In this document: piece after piece, positions 25,704 through 34,996 of the stretch
Position numbering within the stretch: the stretch's first letter is position 1
Layout: each line of letters opens with the position of its first letter
Source: Micromonospora sp. RP3T
GTDB taxonomy: Bacteria > Actinomycetota > Actinomycetes > Mycobacteriales > Micromonosporaceae
Direction: 5' to 3'
Assembly: GCF_003027925.1 (NCBI RefSeq)
Contig: NZ_PYPS01000029.1
Coordinates: 31,318-95,317 of the forward strand
Length of the DNA: 64,000 nucleotides
Translations under genes and position numbers: made by a program
The notes under the pieces: model-generated
The model's database searches: none
What the model was told of the DNA's origin: nothing
The model's input: the letters and a program-made list of their open reading frames with translations, nothing else

Positions 25704-27194
25704 TCACCGGGCACCGGCCAGGGTGGCCCGGACGCCGTGCCGGTCCAGTGCGGTCAGCCAGCCGGTCACGGCCGTCCGGAACTCCTCGTCGGCGGCCAGC
25801 TCGGCGGGGAAGACCTCGCGGACCGCGAAAACCGCGTCGACCACGCCGGCCGGGGTGTGCCGGCCGGCGGCCAGCGCCGCGCGCAGCCGGTCGGCGAGCG
25901 GGTCGTCGAGCGGCAGCGGCCGGCCGTCGTCGGTGTGCCCGTGCAGGAACCGCAGCCAGGCGGCCACCACCAGCGCGCTCCACCGCGCCGACCGGCCGGC
26001 CGCGCGCAGGTCGACGGCCGTGTGCAGCACCCGCTGCGGCAGCTTCTGCGAGCCGTCCGAGGCGACCTGCGCGGTGCGGTAGCGGATCGCCGGGTTGGCG
26101 AATCGGGCGAGCACCTGCTCCCCGTACTCCGGCACGGAGACGCCGGGCGGCGGGGTGAAGCTCGGCGCGATCTCCTCGGCGACCAGCCGGCGCAGCACCG
26201 CGTCCAGGTGCGGCAGCGCCAGCGCGTCGACCACCGTCTCCGCGCCCGCGAGCGCGCCGAGGTACGCGGTGGCGGAGTGCACGCCGTTGAGCGCGCGCAG
26301 CTTCAGCCGTTCCCACGGGCCGGCGTCGTCGGTGAGGACCGCGCCGGCCCGCTCCCAGGCGGGTCGGCCGCCCGGGAAGTCGTCCTCGATCACCCACTGC
26401 GACCACGGTTCGGCCGCTACCGCCGCCAGGTCGGTCACGCCGAGCGCGCGCCGGGCGGTCTCCCGGGTCTCGTCGGTGCTGGCCGGCACGATCCGGTCGA
26501 CCATGGTGCCGGGGCAGGTGACCTGCGCCGCCACCCGGTCCAGCGTCGCGTCGGGCACCCGGGCCAGCGCCAGGCACTGGTCGACCAGGCTGCGCAGCCG
26601 GCGCCCGTTGGCCGGCAGGTTGTCGCAGCTCACCAGCGCCAGCGGCCCGGCGTCGGCGGCGACCCGGGCGAGCAGGCCGCGGACCAGCAGCCCGGGCACG
26701 GTGCGCGGCGGCCGGTCGGTGGTCAGGTCGGCGGTCAGTTCCGCGTCGGCGGTCAGCGCGCCGGTCACCGGGTCGAGCTGGTACGCCTTCTCGGTGACGG
26801 TCAACGTGACCACCCGGATCGCCGGGTCGGCGAGCAGGCGCACCACCGCGTCCGGGTCGGCGGCGGCGTGCCGCACCCCGGCCAGCGCGCCGACGACCCG
26901 GGTCGACGCGCCGTCGGCGGCGAGCGTGGTGACGCTGAACAGCGCGTCCTGCGCGGCCAGCGCCTCGACCACGTCGGTGCTGCGCGGCGCGACCCCGACG
27001 ATGCCCCAGTCGCCGCCGGCCGCGCCGACCGCCGCCTCGGTGTGCACGGCCTGGTGGGCGCGGTGGAACGCGCCGAGCCCCAGGTGGACGATGCCGGCCG
27101 GCACGGTGCCGGGGCGCACCAGCGGCCGGCTCTCCTCGGGCAGCCGGCGCAGCGTGGCCAGGCCGAGCCGGTCGGTGTCGACGGTCAGCGCCAT
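25704..27194 (-). CDS. uxuB: Mannitol-dehydrogenase-family protein, probable fructuronate reductase
   Basis: 496 residues from the ATG at 27194, overlapping the previous gene's stop by 10 bp. Motifs: GIVHLGLGAFHRAHQA (dinucleotide site), TVTEKAYQL, VSCDNLPANG, and the catalytic-lysine region LKLRALNGVHSATAYLG. The family includes mannitol 2-dehydrogenase, tagaturonate reductase and fructuronate reductase. Next to uronate isomerase the best call is fructuronate to mannonate with NADH, but the exact substrate cannot be fixed from motifs. Confidence 0.82.
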   Translation of the reverse strand: MALTVDTDRLGLATLRRLPEESRPLVRPGTVPAGIVHLGLGAFHRAHQAVHTEAAVGAAGGDWGIVGVAPRSTDVVEALAAQDALFSVTTLAADGASTRVVGALAGVRHAAADPDAVVRLLADPAIRVVTLTVTEKAYQLDPVTGALTADAELTADLTTDRPPRTVPGLLVRGLLARVAADAGPLALVSCDNLPANGRRLRSLVDQCLALARVPDATLDRVAAQVTCPGTMVDRIVPASTDETRETARRALGVTDLAAVAAEPWSQWVIEDDFPGGRPAWERAGAVLTDDAGPWERLKLRALNGVHSATAYLGALAGAETVVDALALPHLDAVLRRLVAEEIAPSFTPPPGVSVPEYGEQVLARFANPAIRYRTAQVASDGSQKLPQRVLHTAVDLRAAGRSARWSALVVAAWLRFLHGHTDDGRPLPLDDPLADRLRAALAAGRHTPAGVVDAVFAVREVFPAELAADEEFRTAVTGWLTALDRHGVRATLAGAR

Positions 27195-28486
27195 GCCGGT
27201 CCCTCCGGGAAGCGGAACTCCGCGATCGACTCCGGCCGCATGGCGGCGCTGTAGCCGGGCGCGGTGGGCAGCAGGTAGCGTCCGCCGCGGGTGCGGACCG
27301 GGTCGACGAAGTGCTCGTGCAGGTGGTCCACGTACTCGACCATCCGGCCGTCCAGGCCGGTGCTCACCCGCAGGTGGTCGAAGACCGCGAGGTGCTGCAC
27401 GTATTCGCAGAGCCCGACGCCGCCGGCGTGCGGGCAGACCGGCACCCCGAACTTCGCCGCCAGCAGCAGCTCGGCGAGTACCTCGTCGACGCCGCCGACC
27501 CGGCACGCGTCGACCTGCATCACGCCGATCGCCTCGGCTTGGAGCAACTGCTTGAAGATGACCCGGTTGGCCGCGACCTCACCGGTGGCGACCCGGCACC
27601 GGCCGCCGGACAGCTCGGTCACCGCGCGGGCGATCCGGGCGTGGCCGAGCACGTCGTCGGCGTGCGTGGGCTCCTCGATCCAGTACGGGTCGACCTCGAC
27701 CAGCACGCTCATCGCGGCGATCGCCTCGTCCACGTCCCAGACCTGGTTGGCGTCCATCATCAGCAACGCGTCCGGGCCGATCTCGGCCCGGATGATCCTC
27801 CCCCGCCGCAGGTCGTCGTCGAGCCGGCCGCCGACCTTCATCTTCATCGCCCGCCACCCCGCCGCGTACGCGTCGCGGGTCAGCGCGCGCACCTGCTCGT
27901 CCGGGTAGCCGAGCCAGCCCACCGACGTGGTGTACGACGGGAAGCCGTCACGTTCCAGCCCGGCCAGCCGCTCGCCGAGCCCGTCGCGGCCCTTGTCCAG
28001 GATGGCCGCCGCCTCGTCCGGGGTGAGCGCATCGGTGATGTGGTGGAAGTCGACGGTGGCCACCAGGTCGTCGGTGGGCAGCTCGGCGAGGAACCGCCAC
28101 ATCGGCTTGCCGGCGAGCTTGGCGCGCAGGTCCCAGACCGCGTTGACGAGCGCGCCGGTGGCCATGTGGATGACCCCCTTCTCCGGGCCGAGCCAGCGCA
28201 GTTGCACGTCGGCGGTGAGCGAGCGCCAGAACGCCACCGGCTCGGCGGCGATCTCGGCGACCGTGCGCCCGCGTACGTGGTGGGCGAGCGCGCGGACCGC
28301 CGCGCAGGTGATCTCGTTGCCCCGGCCGTTGGTGAACGTGAACCCGGTGCCGGTCGGCCCGCCGTCGGTGGTCAGCTCCACGTAGGTGGCCGAGTAGTCG
28401 CCCCGGTTGATCGCGTCCGAGCCGTCGCCGCTGGCGGCGGTGGGGAAGCGCACGTCGTGCACCTCGACGTCGACGATCCTGGTCAT
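27185..28486 (-). CDS. Enolase-superfamily sugar-acid dehydratase (L-fuconate-dehydratase-like)
   Basis: 433 residues from the ATG at 28486; it overlaps uronate isomerase by 4 bp (ATGA). The N-terminal cap is followed by the barrel with catalytic Lys in MKMKVGG (about residue 215), metal ligands in LMMDANQVWD, YWIEEPTHADD and RVATGEVAANR, and His in VCPHAGGVGLCEYVQHL. The whole layout, including VGWLGYPDEQVRAL, follows L-fuconate dehydratase. In this operon no UxuA-type mannonate dehydratase is seen, so this enzyme may dehydrate mannonate or another hexonate to 2-keto-3-deoxygluconate. Reaction type is firm; substrate is open. Confidence 0.85.
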   Translation of the reverse strand: MTRIVDVEVHDVRFPTAASGDGSDAINRGDYSATYVELTTDGGPTGTGFTFTNGRGNEITCAAVRALAHHVRGRTVAEIAAEPVAFWRSLTADVQLRWLGPEKGVIHMATGALVNAVWDLRAKLAGKPMWRFLAELPTDDLVATVDFHHITDALTPDEAAAILDKGRDGLGERLAGLERDGFPSYTTSVGWLGYPDEQVRALTRDAYAAGWRAMKMKVGGRLDDDLRRGRIIRAEIGPDALLMMDANQVWDVDEAIAAMSVLVEVDPYWIEEPTHADDVLGHARIARAVTELSGGRCRVATGEVAANRVIFKQLLQAEAIGVMQVDACRVGGVDEVLAELLLAAKFGVPVCPHAGGVGLCEYVQHLAVFDHLRVSTGLDGRMVEYVDHLHEHFVDPVRTRGGRYLLPTAPGYSAAMRPESIAEFRFPEGPAWR

Positions 28487-29916
28487 GAGCGCCCTCCGGA
28501 GAACTTGAAGACCTGCTTGGGCAGCCGGTACGCCAGGTCGACGATGGTCTCGGCGGCCTCGTCGGCGTCGAGGCGGTGCTCGGCGACCAGGCGGGCCAGG
28601 AAGCCGGCGTCGACCCGGCGGGCCACGTCGTGGCGGACCGGGATGGAGCAGAACGCGCGGGTGTCGTCGACGAACCCGGCGGTGTTGTAGAAGCCGGCGG
28701 TCTCGGTGACCGCCTCCCGGAACCGGCGCAGCACCTCCGGCGAGTCGAGGAACCACCACGGCGCGCCGAGCCGCAGCGCCGCGTAGCCGCCGGCGAGCGG
28801 CGCCAGTTCCCGGGTGAAGGTGTCCTCGTCGAGCGTGTAGAGCACCACTGTCAGCCGCCTATCGTTGCCGTGCGCGTCCAGCAGCGGGGCGAGGCCGTGC
28901 ACGTAGTCGGTGGCCTGCGGCACGTCGCCGCCGACGTCGCGGCCGTGCCGGGCGTGCAGCCAGCGGTTGTGGTTGCGCACCGCGCCCGGGTGCAGCTGCA
29001 TCACCAGGCCGTCGTCGAGCGACATCCGGGCGAACTCCAGCAGCATGTGCGCCCGGAACGCCTCCGCGTCGCCCGCGTCGGCGAGGCCGCGCCGGCCCTT
29101 GTCGTACAGCGCCGCCGCCTGCGCCGGGTCGAGATCGAGGGTACGGGCGGTGGGGTGCCCGTGGTCGGTGGAGGTCGCGCCGGCCGCGACGAACGCCGCC
29201 CGGCGCTGCCGCAGCGCGGCCAGGTACCCGGCGTACGTGCCGGTGTCCTCGCCGGAGACGTCGGCGAGCCGGTCCACGTTGGCCGCCCAGCCGTCGAACT
29301 CCATGTCCACCACGTCGTCCGGGCGGAACGTGGTGACCACCCGTCCGCCCGGCCCGCCCCAGCCGTCGGCGGCGAGCTTGGCGTGCCGGCCCAGGTCGTC
29401 CAGGGGCGACTCGGTGGTGGCGAGCACCTCGATGCCGAAGCGCTCGAACAGTGCCCGGGGCCGGAATCCTGGTTCGGCCAGCCGGGCGGCCAGTTCGTCG
29501 TAGACCGCGTCTGCGGTGGCCGGGGAGAGCGCGTTGTCCACCCCGAACACGTTCCGGAACGTCTGCTCCAGCCACAGCCGCGACGGCGTGCCCCGGAACA
29601 GGTGCCAGTGCGCGACGAAGCGCCGCCAGATGGTCCGCCCGTCGGTCTCGACCGGGCTGCCGTCGACGCTCGGCACGCCCAGGTCGGCCGGCGGCACGCC
29701 CTGGCTGAGCAGCATCCGGGTCAGGTAGTGGTCGGGCACGATCAGCAGCCGGGCCGGGTCCGGGAACGGGCGGTCCTCGGCCAGCAGCGCCGGGTCGACG
29801 TGCCCGTGCGGGGAGATGATCGGCTGCGTGGCCGCCAGGGCGTACAGCTCGCGGGCCAGCGCGCGTTGGCCGGGCTCGGCGGGCAGCAGCAGATCGCTGG
29901 GGGAGACGATCGACAC
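28483..29916 (-). CDS. uxaC: Uronate isomerase
   Basis: 477 residues, the usual length; the GTG at 29916 has AGGAGCCC upstream. Family features are the N-terminal metal motif IISPHGHVDP, WRRFVAHWHLFRGTPSRLWL, FGIEVLATTESPLDDL, VVTTFRPDDVVD, LHPGAVRNHN and the C-terminal YRLPKQVFKF. It converts glucuronate to fructuronate and galacturonate to tagaturonate in the cytosol, the entry step after uptake. It is flanked by 4-bp and 15-bp junctions in one operon. Confidence 0.93.
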   Translation of the reverse strand: MSIVSPSDLLLPAEPGQRALARELYALAATQPIISPHGHVDPALLAEDRPFPDPARLLIVPDHYLTRMLLSQGVPPADLGVPSVDGSPVETDGRTIWRRFVAHWHLFRGTPSRLWLEQTFRNVFGVDNALSPATADAVYDELAARLAEPGFRPRALFERFGIEVLATTESPLDDLGRHAKLAADGWGGPGGRVVTTFRPDDVVDMEFDGWAANVDRLADVSGEDTGTYAGYLAALRQRRAAFVAAGATSTDHGHPTARTLDLDPAQAAALYDKGRRGLADAGDAEAFRAHMLLEFARMSLDDGLVMQLHPGAVRNHNRWLHARHGRDVGGDVPQATDYVHGLAPLLDAHGNDRRLTVVLYTLDEDTFTRELAPLAGGYAALRLGAPWWFLDSPEVLRRFREAVTETAGFYNTAGFVDDTRAFCSIPVRHDVARRVDAGFLARLVAEHRLDADEAAETIVDLAYRLPKQVFKFSGGRS

Positions 29917-29931
29917 AGCGGGGCTCCTCGG

Positions 29932-31260
29932 TCAGGGCAGGGTGAGCAGGTCGGCGACCCGGACGGGCGCGCCGGTCTCCAGCGAACGGTTGGCGGCCAG
30001 GCCGGTGAGCAGCGCGAGCGCGCCGTCGTACGCGGTGGCGGCGCGGCCGAGCGGGTCGGGTTCGCCGCCCAGCAGCACCCGGGTCATCCGGGCGTCCGCA
30101 CCGCCGTGCCCGCGCCGGGTCCAGCCCTCCACCGGAATCTCCACCGGCGGCGCCCAGAACGGGCGCAGCGTGAGCCGGGCCGCGCCGCGTTCCACCGCGG
30201 CCTCGTCGCCGTGCAGCGCGGCGCCCTTGAGCGCGGACGCGCCGCCCGGGCTGACGTGGTCGCTCTCGGTGACCTCCAGTTCGAGGCGGCCCCGGCTGCC
30301 GTTCACCATCACCCGGTAGCCCTCCCAGGGCGCGTACGCGGTGAGGTGGTAGGTCATGGTCGCGCCGGTGGAGTAGCGGGCCAGCACCGCGAGGTCGTCC
30401 TCGATGGTCACACCGGGGGCGAACACGTTGCGGTCCCGGTGGTAGCCGTCCTCGGCCTCGGCGTCGAGGTACAGCTCGCGCAGCCGGGGGTGCTCGGCCA
30501 GCCGCAGCGCGAACGGGTCGTCGGCGGCGGCGGGGGCGCCGTGCGCCCGGTCGTAGTCGCGGGCGTAGCCGTGCCGGCGGCCGGTCTCGCCGTAGAAGAA
30601 CAGCCGGCCGGCCGCGTACACCTCGACCGGTCGGGCGTCCAGCCACCAGTTGACCAGATCGAAGTGGTGGCTGGCCTTGTGCACGAGCAGGCCGCCGGAG
30701 GTGGCCTTGTCCCGGTGCCAGCGCCGGAAGTAGTCGGCGCCGTGCCGCACGTCCAGCAGCCACTCGAAGTGCACCGAGCCGATCTCGCCCACCGCGCCGT
30801 CGGCGAGCAGCCGGCGGAGCTGCTCGTGCAGGGGGTTGTAGCGGTAGTTGAACGCGACGGTGACCTGCCGGCCGGTCTCCGCGACCGCGTCCAGGACGCG
30901 CCGGCAGCGGGGCGCGTCGACGGTCATCGGCTTCTCGGTGACCACGTCGCAGCCGGCCCGCAGCGCGGCGGTCACGTACTCGTCGTGGGTGACGTCGACG
31001 CTTGTCACCAGCACCACGTCGACCCGCTCCTTCGCCAGCATGGTGGCGAAGTCGGCGGCGGCGTAGGTGGGCACCGGCGGGTGGCCGAGGTCGGCGAGCC
31101 AGCGGTTGTGCGCGTCCATCCTGCTCTGGTTGACGTCGGCCAGGGCGACCAGCTCGGCGGTGTCGGCGTGGTCGAGCGCGAGCGCGCGGACGAACATCTC
31201 GGCGCGCGCCCCGGCGCCGACCAGGGCGTGGCGGACCCGTTTCCGGGCCGGTGGTGACAT
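29932..31260 (-). CDS. Gfo/Idh/MocA-family oxidoreductase, first gene of the uronate operon
   Basis: 442 residues from the ATG at 31260. The NAD(P) motif is HALVGAGARAEMF; the family lysine lies in CDVVTEKPMTVD. AFNYRYNPLHEQL and LVHKASHHFDLVNWW resemble the long Gfo/Idh proteins acting on plant-wall sugars. Residues 230-330 form the substrate domain (DRNVFAPGVTIEDDLAVL). It leads the minus operon and faces the LacI gene; the operator-like repeat at 31282-31295 lies 22 bp upstream of the start. Confidence 0.85.
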   Translation of the reverse strand: MSPPARKRVRHALVGAGARAEMFVRALALDHADTAELVALADVNQSRMDAHNRWLADLGHPPVPTYAAADFATMLAKERVDVVLVTSVDVTHDEYVTAALRAGCDVVTEKPMTVDAPRCRRVLDAVAETGRQVTVAFNYRYNPLHEQLRRLLADGAVGEIGSVHFEWLLDVRHGADYFRRWHRDKATSGGLLVHKASHHFDLVNWWLDARPVEVYAAGRLFFYGETGRRHGYARDYDRAHGAPAAADDPFALRLAEHPRLRELYLDAEAEDGYHRDRNVFAPGVTIEDDLAVLARYSTGATMTYHLTAYAPWEGYRVMVNGSRGRLELEVTESDHVSPGGASALKGAALHGDEAAVERGAARLTLRPFWAPPVEIPVEGWTRRGHGGADARMTRVLLGGEPDPLGRAATAYDGALALLTGLAANRSLETGAPVRVADLLTLP

Positions 31261-31281
31261 GACGTCGGCCTCCCGCGGTTA

Positions 31282-31295
31282 TGCAAAGGTTTGCA
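31282..31295. promoter_or_regulatory. LacI-type operator O1
   Basis: TGCAAAGGTTTGCA, an inverted repeat with six of seven base pairs matching. It lies between the minus operon start (31260) and the LacI gene. The LacI-family consensus in actinobacteria is TGCAA-N4-TTGCA. Confidence 0.65.
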
Positions 31296-31433
31296 GCCGA
31301 AGAAACCACGTCGGGCAAGACGTCGTCAACGGTCGATGAACATCCCGCCCTATAAATCCGCATTGGTACGTTTTTGTGCGCCCACCGGGAGCGGTACCGC
31401 AATCGAGACGTAACAATGGACCGTTGACACCGG

Positions 31434-31447
31434 CGCAACCGTTTGCA
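31434..31447. promoter_or_regulatory. LacI-type operator O2
   Basis: CGCAACCGTTTGCA, five of seven symmetric pairs and the same half-sites as O1; centres are 152 bp apart. It lies 52 bp before the LacI start, so the protein could repress both arms and itself, perhaps by looping. Confidence 0.6.
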
Positions 31448-31498
31448 TTAATTGGCCACACCCCGTGACCCCCACCACATCGGACGAGGGAGCCCACC

Positions 31499-32545
31499 GT
31501 GCCAGCCACCATCCGGGACGTCGCCCGGGCCTCCGGCGTGCACATCTCCACCGTCTCCCGCACGTTCTCGGCCCCGCACCTGGTCAACCCGGAGACCCGG
31601 GTCCGGGTGCTGGCCTGTGCGGAGGACCTCGGCTACCGGCCCAACCGGGCCGCCCGGGCCCTGATCACCGGCCGGACCCACAACATCGGCCTGATCGTCG
31701 CCGACATCGCCAACCCGTTCTTCCCGCCGCTGATCAAGGCCGCGGAGGGTCAGGCCAGGCACCGCGACTACCACGTGTTCGTGGCCGACACCAACGAGGA
31801 CGTGGCCGCCGAGGAGGACCTGGTCCACGCGCTCGCCAAACAGGTCGACGGTGTGCTGCTGTGCAGCCCCCGGATGAGCAACAGCCTGATCGAGCAGGTC
31901 AGCCGCGAGGTCCCGGTGGTGGTGATAAACCGCCAGGTCGCCGGCCTGCCCTGCGTGATGATGGACGTCGGGCAGGGCGCCCGGTCCGCGATCGAGCACC
32001 TGCTCGGCCTCGGTCACCGGCGGATCGCGTTGCTCGGCGGCCCGCGCGGCTCCTGGACCGCCCGGGAGATGCGCCGGGCCGCGTCGGCGGCGGCCCGGGC
32101 CGGCGGCGCCGAGCTGAGCCTGCTCGGGCCCAACCAACCCACCGAGACCGGCGGCGGCGCGCTCGCCGACCAGGTACGCCGCAGCGGCGTCACCGCCGTG
32201 CTCGCCTACAACGACCTGATGGCGATCGGCCTCATCGAGGGGCTCGACGCACTCGGGCTGCGGGTGCCGCAGGACGTCAGCGTGGTCGGCGTCGACGACA
32301 TCGCGCTGAGCCGGCTCACCCGCCCCAAGTTGACGACGGTGGCCACGCCGACCGCGGCCGCCGGCCGGACGGCCGTCGACATGCTGCTGCAACTCGACTC
32401 CGACGCGCCGCGCGGTGCCCGGGGTCGGGGCGCGGCAGCCGGCGACCGTCGCACCACCGCACAGGTAATGCTCCAGACCGTACTGGTCGTCCGCGACTCG
32501 ACCGGGCCCGTCCCCGTGCCCGGTCGGGACTGCACCGGGGCCTGA
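31499..32545 (+). CDS. LacI-family transcriptional regulator of uronate genes
   Basis: 348 residues; the GTG at 31499 has GAGGGAG at 31486-31492. The N-terminal helix-turn-helix reads TIRDVARASGVHISTVSRTFS, followed by the hinge helix (YRPNRAARALITGRT) and a periplasmic-binding-like ligand domain (IGLIVADIANPFFPPLI; VSVVGVDDIALSRLTRPKLTTV). It faces the uronate operon across 238 bp containing two operator-like repeats. It probably represses both arms until a uronate or KDG-like inducer binds. A hairpin 9 bp past the stop separates it from the importer genes. Confidence 0.92.
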   Translation: MPATIRDVARASGVHISTVSRTFSAPHLVNPETRVRVLACAEDLGYRPNRAARALITGRTHNIGLIVADIANPFFPPLIKAAEGQARHRDYHVFVADTNEDVAAEEDLVHALAKQVDGVLLCSPRMSNSLIEQVSREVPVVVINRQVAGLPCVMMDVGQGARSAIEHLLGLGHRRIALLGGPRGSWTAREMRRAASAAARAGGAELSLLGPNQPTETGGGALADQVRRSGVTAVLAYNDLMAIGLIEGLDALGLRVPQDVSVVGVDDIALSRLTRPKLTTVATPTAAAGRTAVDMLLQLDSDAPRGARGRGAAAGDRRTTAQVMLQTVLVVRDSTGPVPVPGRDCTGA

Positions 32546-32553
32546 GCAGGTGG

Positions 32554-32583
32554 CCCGGGCCCGCATAGCGGTGCGGACCCGGG
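32554..32583 (+). terminator. Stem-loop after the LacI gene
   Basis: CCCGGGCCCGCA (32554-32565) pairs with 32572-32583 with one mismatch and a 6-nt loop. It could attenuate read-through from the regulator into the importer genes. Confidence 0.5.
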
Positions 32584-32642
32584 CGACCCGTGGACGGCCG
32601 CCGGTGACGTCGTCGCCTCCCACAGCCGAGGAGTGAGCGCAG

Positions 32643-33986
32643 ATGCACCCCGCAACGCCCCCCACCGCCGGCGCACCCGCCGGGCGGGATCACCGTACCC
32701 CCCTGTCCCGACGTCGATTCGTTCGCGGCCTGGCCGTCGTCGCGTTGGCCGCGCCGCTCGCCCTGGGCGCGGCCGGCTGCGGCGACGACGACGCCGCCGG
32801 CGACGGCGGCCCGGTCAAGCTCTCCGTCTTCTGGTGGGGCGGCGAGGCCCGGGCCAAGCTCACCGAGGACGCCCTGGCCCTCTACACGAAGAAGCACCCC
32901 GACGTGACGTTCGAGAAGACCTGGCAGGCCAACCAGGGCTACTTCGACAAGCTCGCCACGCTGACCGCCGGCGGCAACCCGCCCGACCTGTTCCAGATCG
33001 ACGACAACTACCTGGCCGAGTACGCCGGCCGCAGCACCACGCTCGACCTGGGCAGCTACCGCGACTCGGGCAAGCTCGACGTGTCGAAGTTCCCGAAGAG
33101 CCTGCTGGAGTACGGCGTCGTCGACGGCAAGCTCGCCGGGGTGGCCGCCGGGGAGAACACCCAGGGCCTGGTCTACAACAAGACGCTGCTGACGAGGAAC
33201 GGGCTGCCGGAGCCGACCACCGGGATGAGCTGGGAGGAGCACATCGCCTGGGCCGAGCAGGTGGCGAAGAAGACCAAGGTGCCCGGCACCCAGGACCCGA
33301 GCGCCGACTACAAGGCGCTCTGGGTCTGGCTGCGCCAGCAGGGCAAGGACCTGTACCAGGGCAAGGAACTCGGCTTCACGGTCGAGGACGTGACGACGTG
33401 GTTCGAGCTGTGGAAGGGCGCGCGCGACCGGGGCGCCACCCCGAAGCCGGACGTGATCCACGAGGGCAACTCCAGCGACGTCACCAAGCAGCTCGTGGTC
33501 ACCGGCAAGGCGGCCACCTCCTGGGTGTGGGTCAACCAGATGCCGGACCTGAAGAAGAACACCAAGGACGAGTTGGGCGTGGTGGCGTACCCCGGTGACC
33601 CGAGCGCCCAGTGGGCCCGCGCCTCGATGTACTGGTCGGTGTTCAAGGGCAGCAAGCACCGCGACACCGCGGTCGACGTGATCAACTTCCTGAACAACGA
33701 CCCGGAGGCGGTCGCGCTGCTCGGCACCGACCGGGGGCTGCCGTCCAACATGGACCTGCGGGCCAAGGTCAGCGAGACCGTCACCGACCCGGCCATGAAG
33801 CAGTCCATCCAGGTCGAGTCCGAGCTGGCGCAGAAGTTCGGCCCGTCCCCGCAGGTCCCGATCAAGGGACACAGCAAGGTCAAGTCGGAGCTGACCAAGG
33901 CCGCCGAGAACGCCCAGTACGGCCGGGCCACCCCGGCCCAGGCGGCGGAGCAGTTCGTCACCGCCTGCAAAGCCGCGATCGCCTGA
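32643..33986 (+). CDS. Sugar ABC transporter substrate-binding lipoprotein
   Basis: 447 residues. The leader has a twin-arginine motif (SRRRFVRGLA) and a lipobox ending LGAAGC at the predicted lipidated Cys (about residue 46), followed by an Asp/Gly linker. The mature part is an extracellular solute-binding protein of the carbohydrate family (LSVFWWGGEARAKL; LATLTAGGNPPDLFQIDD; VPIKGHSKVKSEL). It should capture a pectin-derived mono- or oligouronate at the outer face and deliver it to the two permeases that follow. No ATPase gene is present, so a shared MsiK-like ATPase elsewhere is likely, as is common in actinobacteria. Confidence 0.9.
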   Translation: MHPATPPTAGAPAGRDHRTPLSRRRFVRGLAVVALAAPLALGAAGCGDDDAAGDGGPVKLSVFWWGGEARAKLTEDALALYTKKHPDVTFEKTWQANQGYFDKLATLTAGGNPPDLFQIDDNYLAEYAGRSTTLDLGSYRDSGKLDVSKFPKSLLEYGVVDGKLAGVAAGENTQGLVYNKTLLTRNGLPEPTTGMSWEEHIAWAEQVAKKTKVPGTQDPSADYKALWVWLRQQGKDLYQGKELGFTVEDVTTWFELWKGARDRGATPKPDVIHEGNSSDVTKQLVVTGKAATSWVWVNQMPDLKKNTKDELGVVAYPGDPSAQWARASMYWSVFKGSKHRDTAVDVINFLNNDPEAVALLGTDRGLPSNMDLRAKVSETVTDPAMKQSIQVESELAQKFGPSPQVPIKGHSKVKSELTKAAENAQYGRATPAQAAEQFVTACKAAIA

Positions 33987-34012
33987 CCCCTCGACGGAAA
34001 GGAACCGGACCC

Positions 34013-34996
34013 GTGGCCCTCACCACGGCGCCCGGCCGGAGCCCGCGAACCGGACCGGTCGGCCCCCGCCCCACGCGGCGCGGGGCCGGCCGGGCCCGGC
34101 TCGGCGAGGGCCTGGCGGGGTACGTCTTCCTCTCGCCCTGGCTCATCGGACTGATGGGCGTCACGGCGATCCCCATGCTGCTCTCGCTCTGGCTGAGCTT
34201 CACCGACTACGACATCCTCACCCCGCTGTCCGAGGTGCGCTGGGTGGGGCTGGCCAACTACGAGCGGATGTTCACCGCCGACCCGTCGTACTGGCACGCG
34301 GTGCGGGTGACGCTGACGTTCGCGCTGGTCGCCGTGCCGCTGAAACTCGCCGCCGCGCTGGGCGTGGCGCTGCTGCTCAACCGCACCTGGCGCGGCGTCG
34401 GGCTGTTCCGCGGCCTGTTCTACCTGCCGTCGCTGCTCGGCGGCAGCGTCGCGCTGGCCATCGTCTGGGTGAACATGTTCAACCGCGACGGCGCGTTCAA
34501 CTCGTTCCTCGCGCTGTTCGGCGTCGAGGGGCTGCCCTGGGTCGCCGACCCGGACTGGGCGCTCCAGACGCTGATGGTGCTGGCGATCTGGCAGTTCGGC
34601 GCGCCCATGGTGATCTTCCTGGCCGGGCTCAAGCAGGTCCCGGTCGAGCTGTACGAGGCGGCCTCGGTCGACGGCGCCGGCACCTGGCGCAAGTTCCGCG
34701 CGGTCACCCTACCCATGCTCTCCCCGGTGATCTTCTTCAACCTGGTGCTGGAGACCATCCACGGCTTCCAGGGCTTCACCGCCGCGTTCGTGCTCAGCAA
34801 CGGCACCGGCGGCCCGGTCGACTCCACCCTGATGTACACGCTCAAGCTCTACATCTCCGGCTTCACCGACCTGGAGATGGGCTACGCCTCGGCGATGGCC
34901 TGGGTGTTCCTGCTGGCCATCGCGCTCATCACGGCTGTCTTCTTCAGCACCGGCCGGTTCTGGGTGCACTACTCGGACGGAGGGGACGACTCATGA
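34013..34996 (+). CDS. Sugar ABC transporter permease 1 (MalF-like)
   Basis: 327 residues from the GTG at 34013, with GGAAAGGA upstream. Six membrane segments are predicted. The EAA loop that contacts the ATPase is EAASVDGAGTWRKFRAVTLP. FLSPWLIGL and LSFTDYDIL near the front are typical of MalF/UgpA-like subunits of the CUT1 class. The stop overlaps the next start (ATGA). It forms the membrane channel with permease 2 for uptake of a uronate or short oligosaccharide. Confidence 0.92.
   Translation: MALTTAPGRSPRTGPVGPRPTRRGAGRARLGEGLAGYVFLSPWLIGLMGVTAIPMLLSLWLSFTDYDILTPLSEVRWVGLANYERMFTADPSYWHAVRVTLTFALVAVPLKLAAALGVALLLNRTWRGVGLFRGLFYLPSLLGGSVALAIVWVNMFNRDGAFNSFLALFGVEGLPWVADPDWALQTLMVLAIWQFGAPMVIFLAGLKQVPVELYEAASVDGAGTWRKFRAVTLPMLSPVIFFNLVLETIHGFQGFTAAFVLSNGTGGPVDSTLMYTLKLYISGFTDLEMGYASAMAWVFLLAIALITAVFFSTGRFWVHYSDGGDDS

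Noticed and set aside
26200..26577. Long minus-strand frame over the fructuronate reductase gene
   Set aside because: Translates to Ala/Gly/Arg-rich sequence with no family motif; out-of-frame shadow of the real gene.
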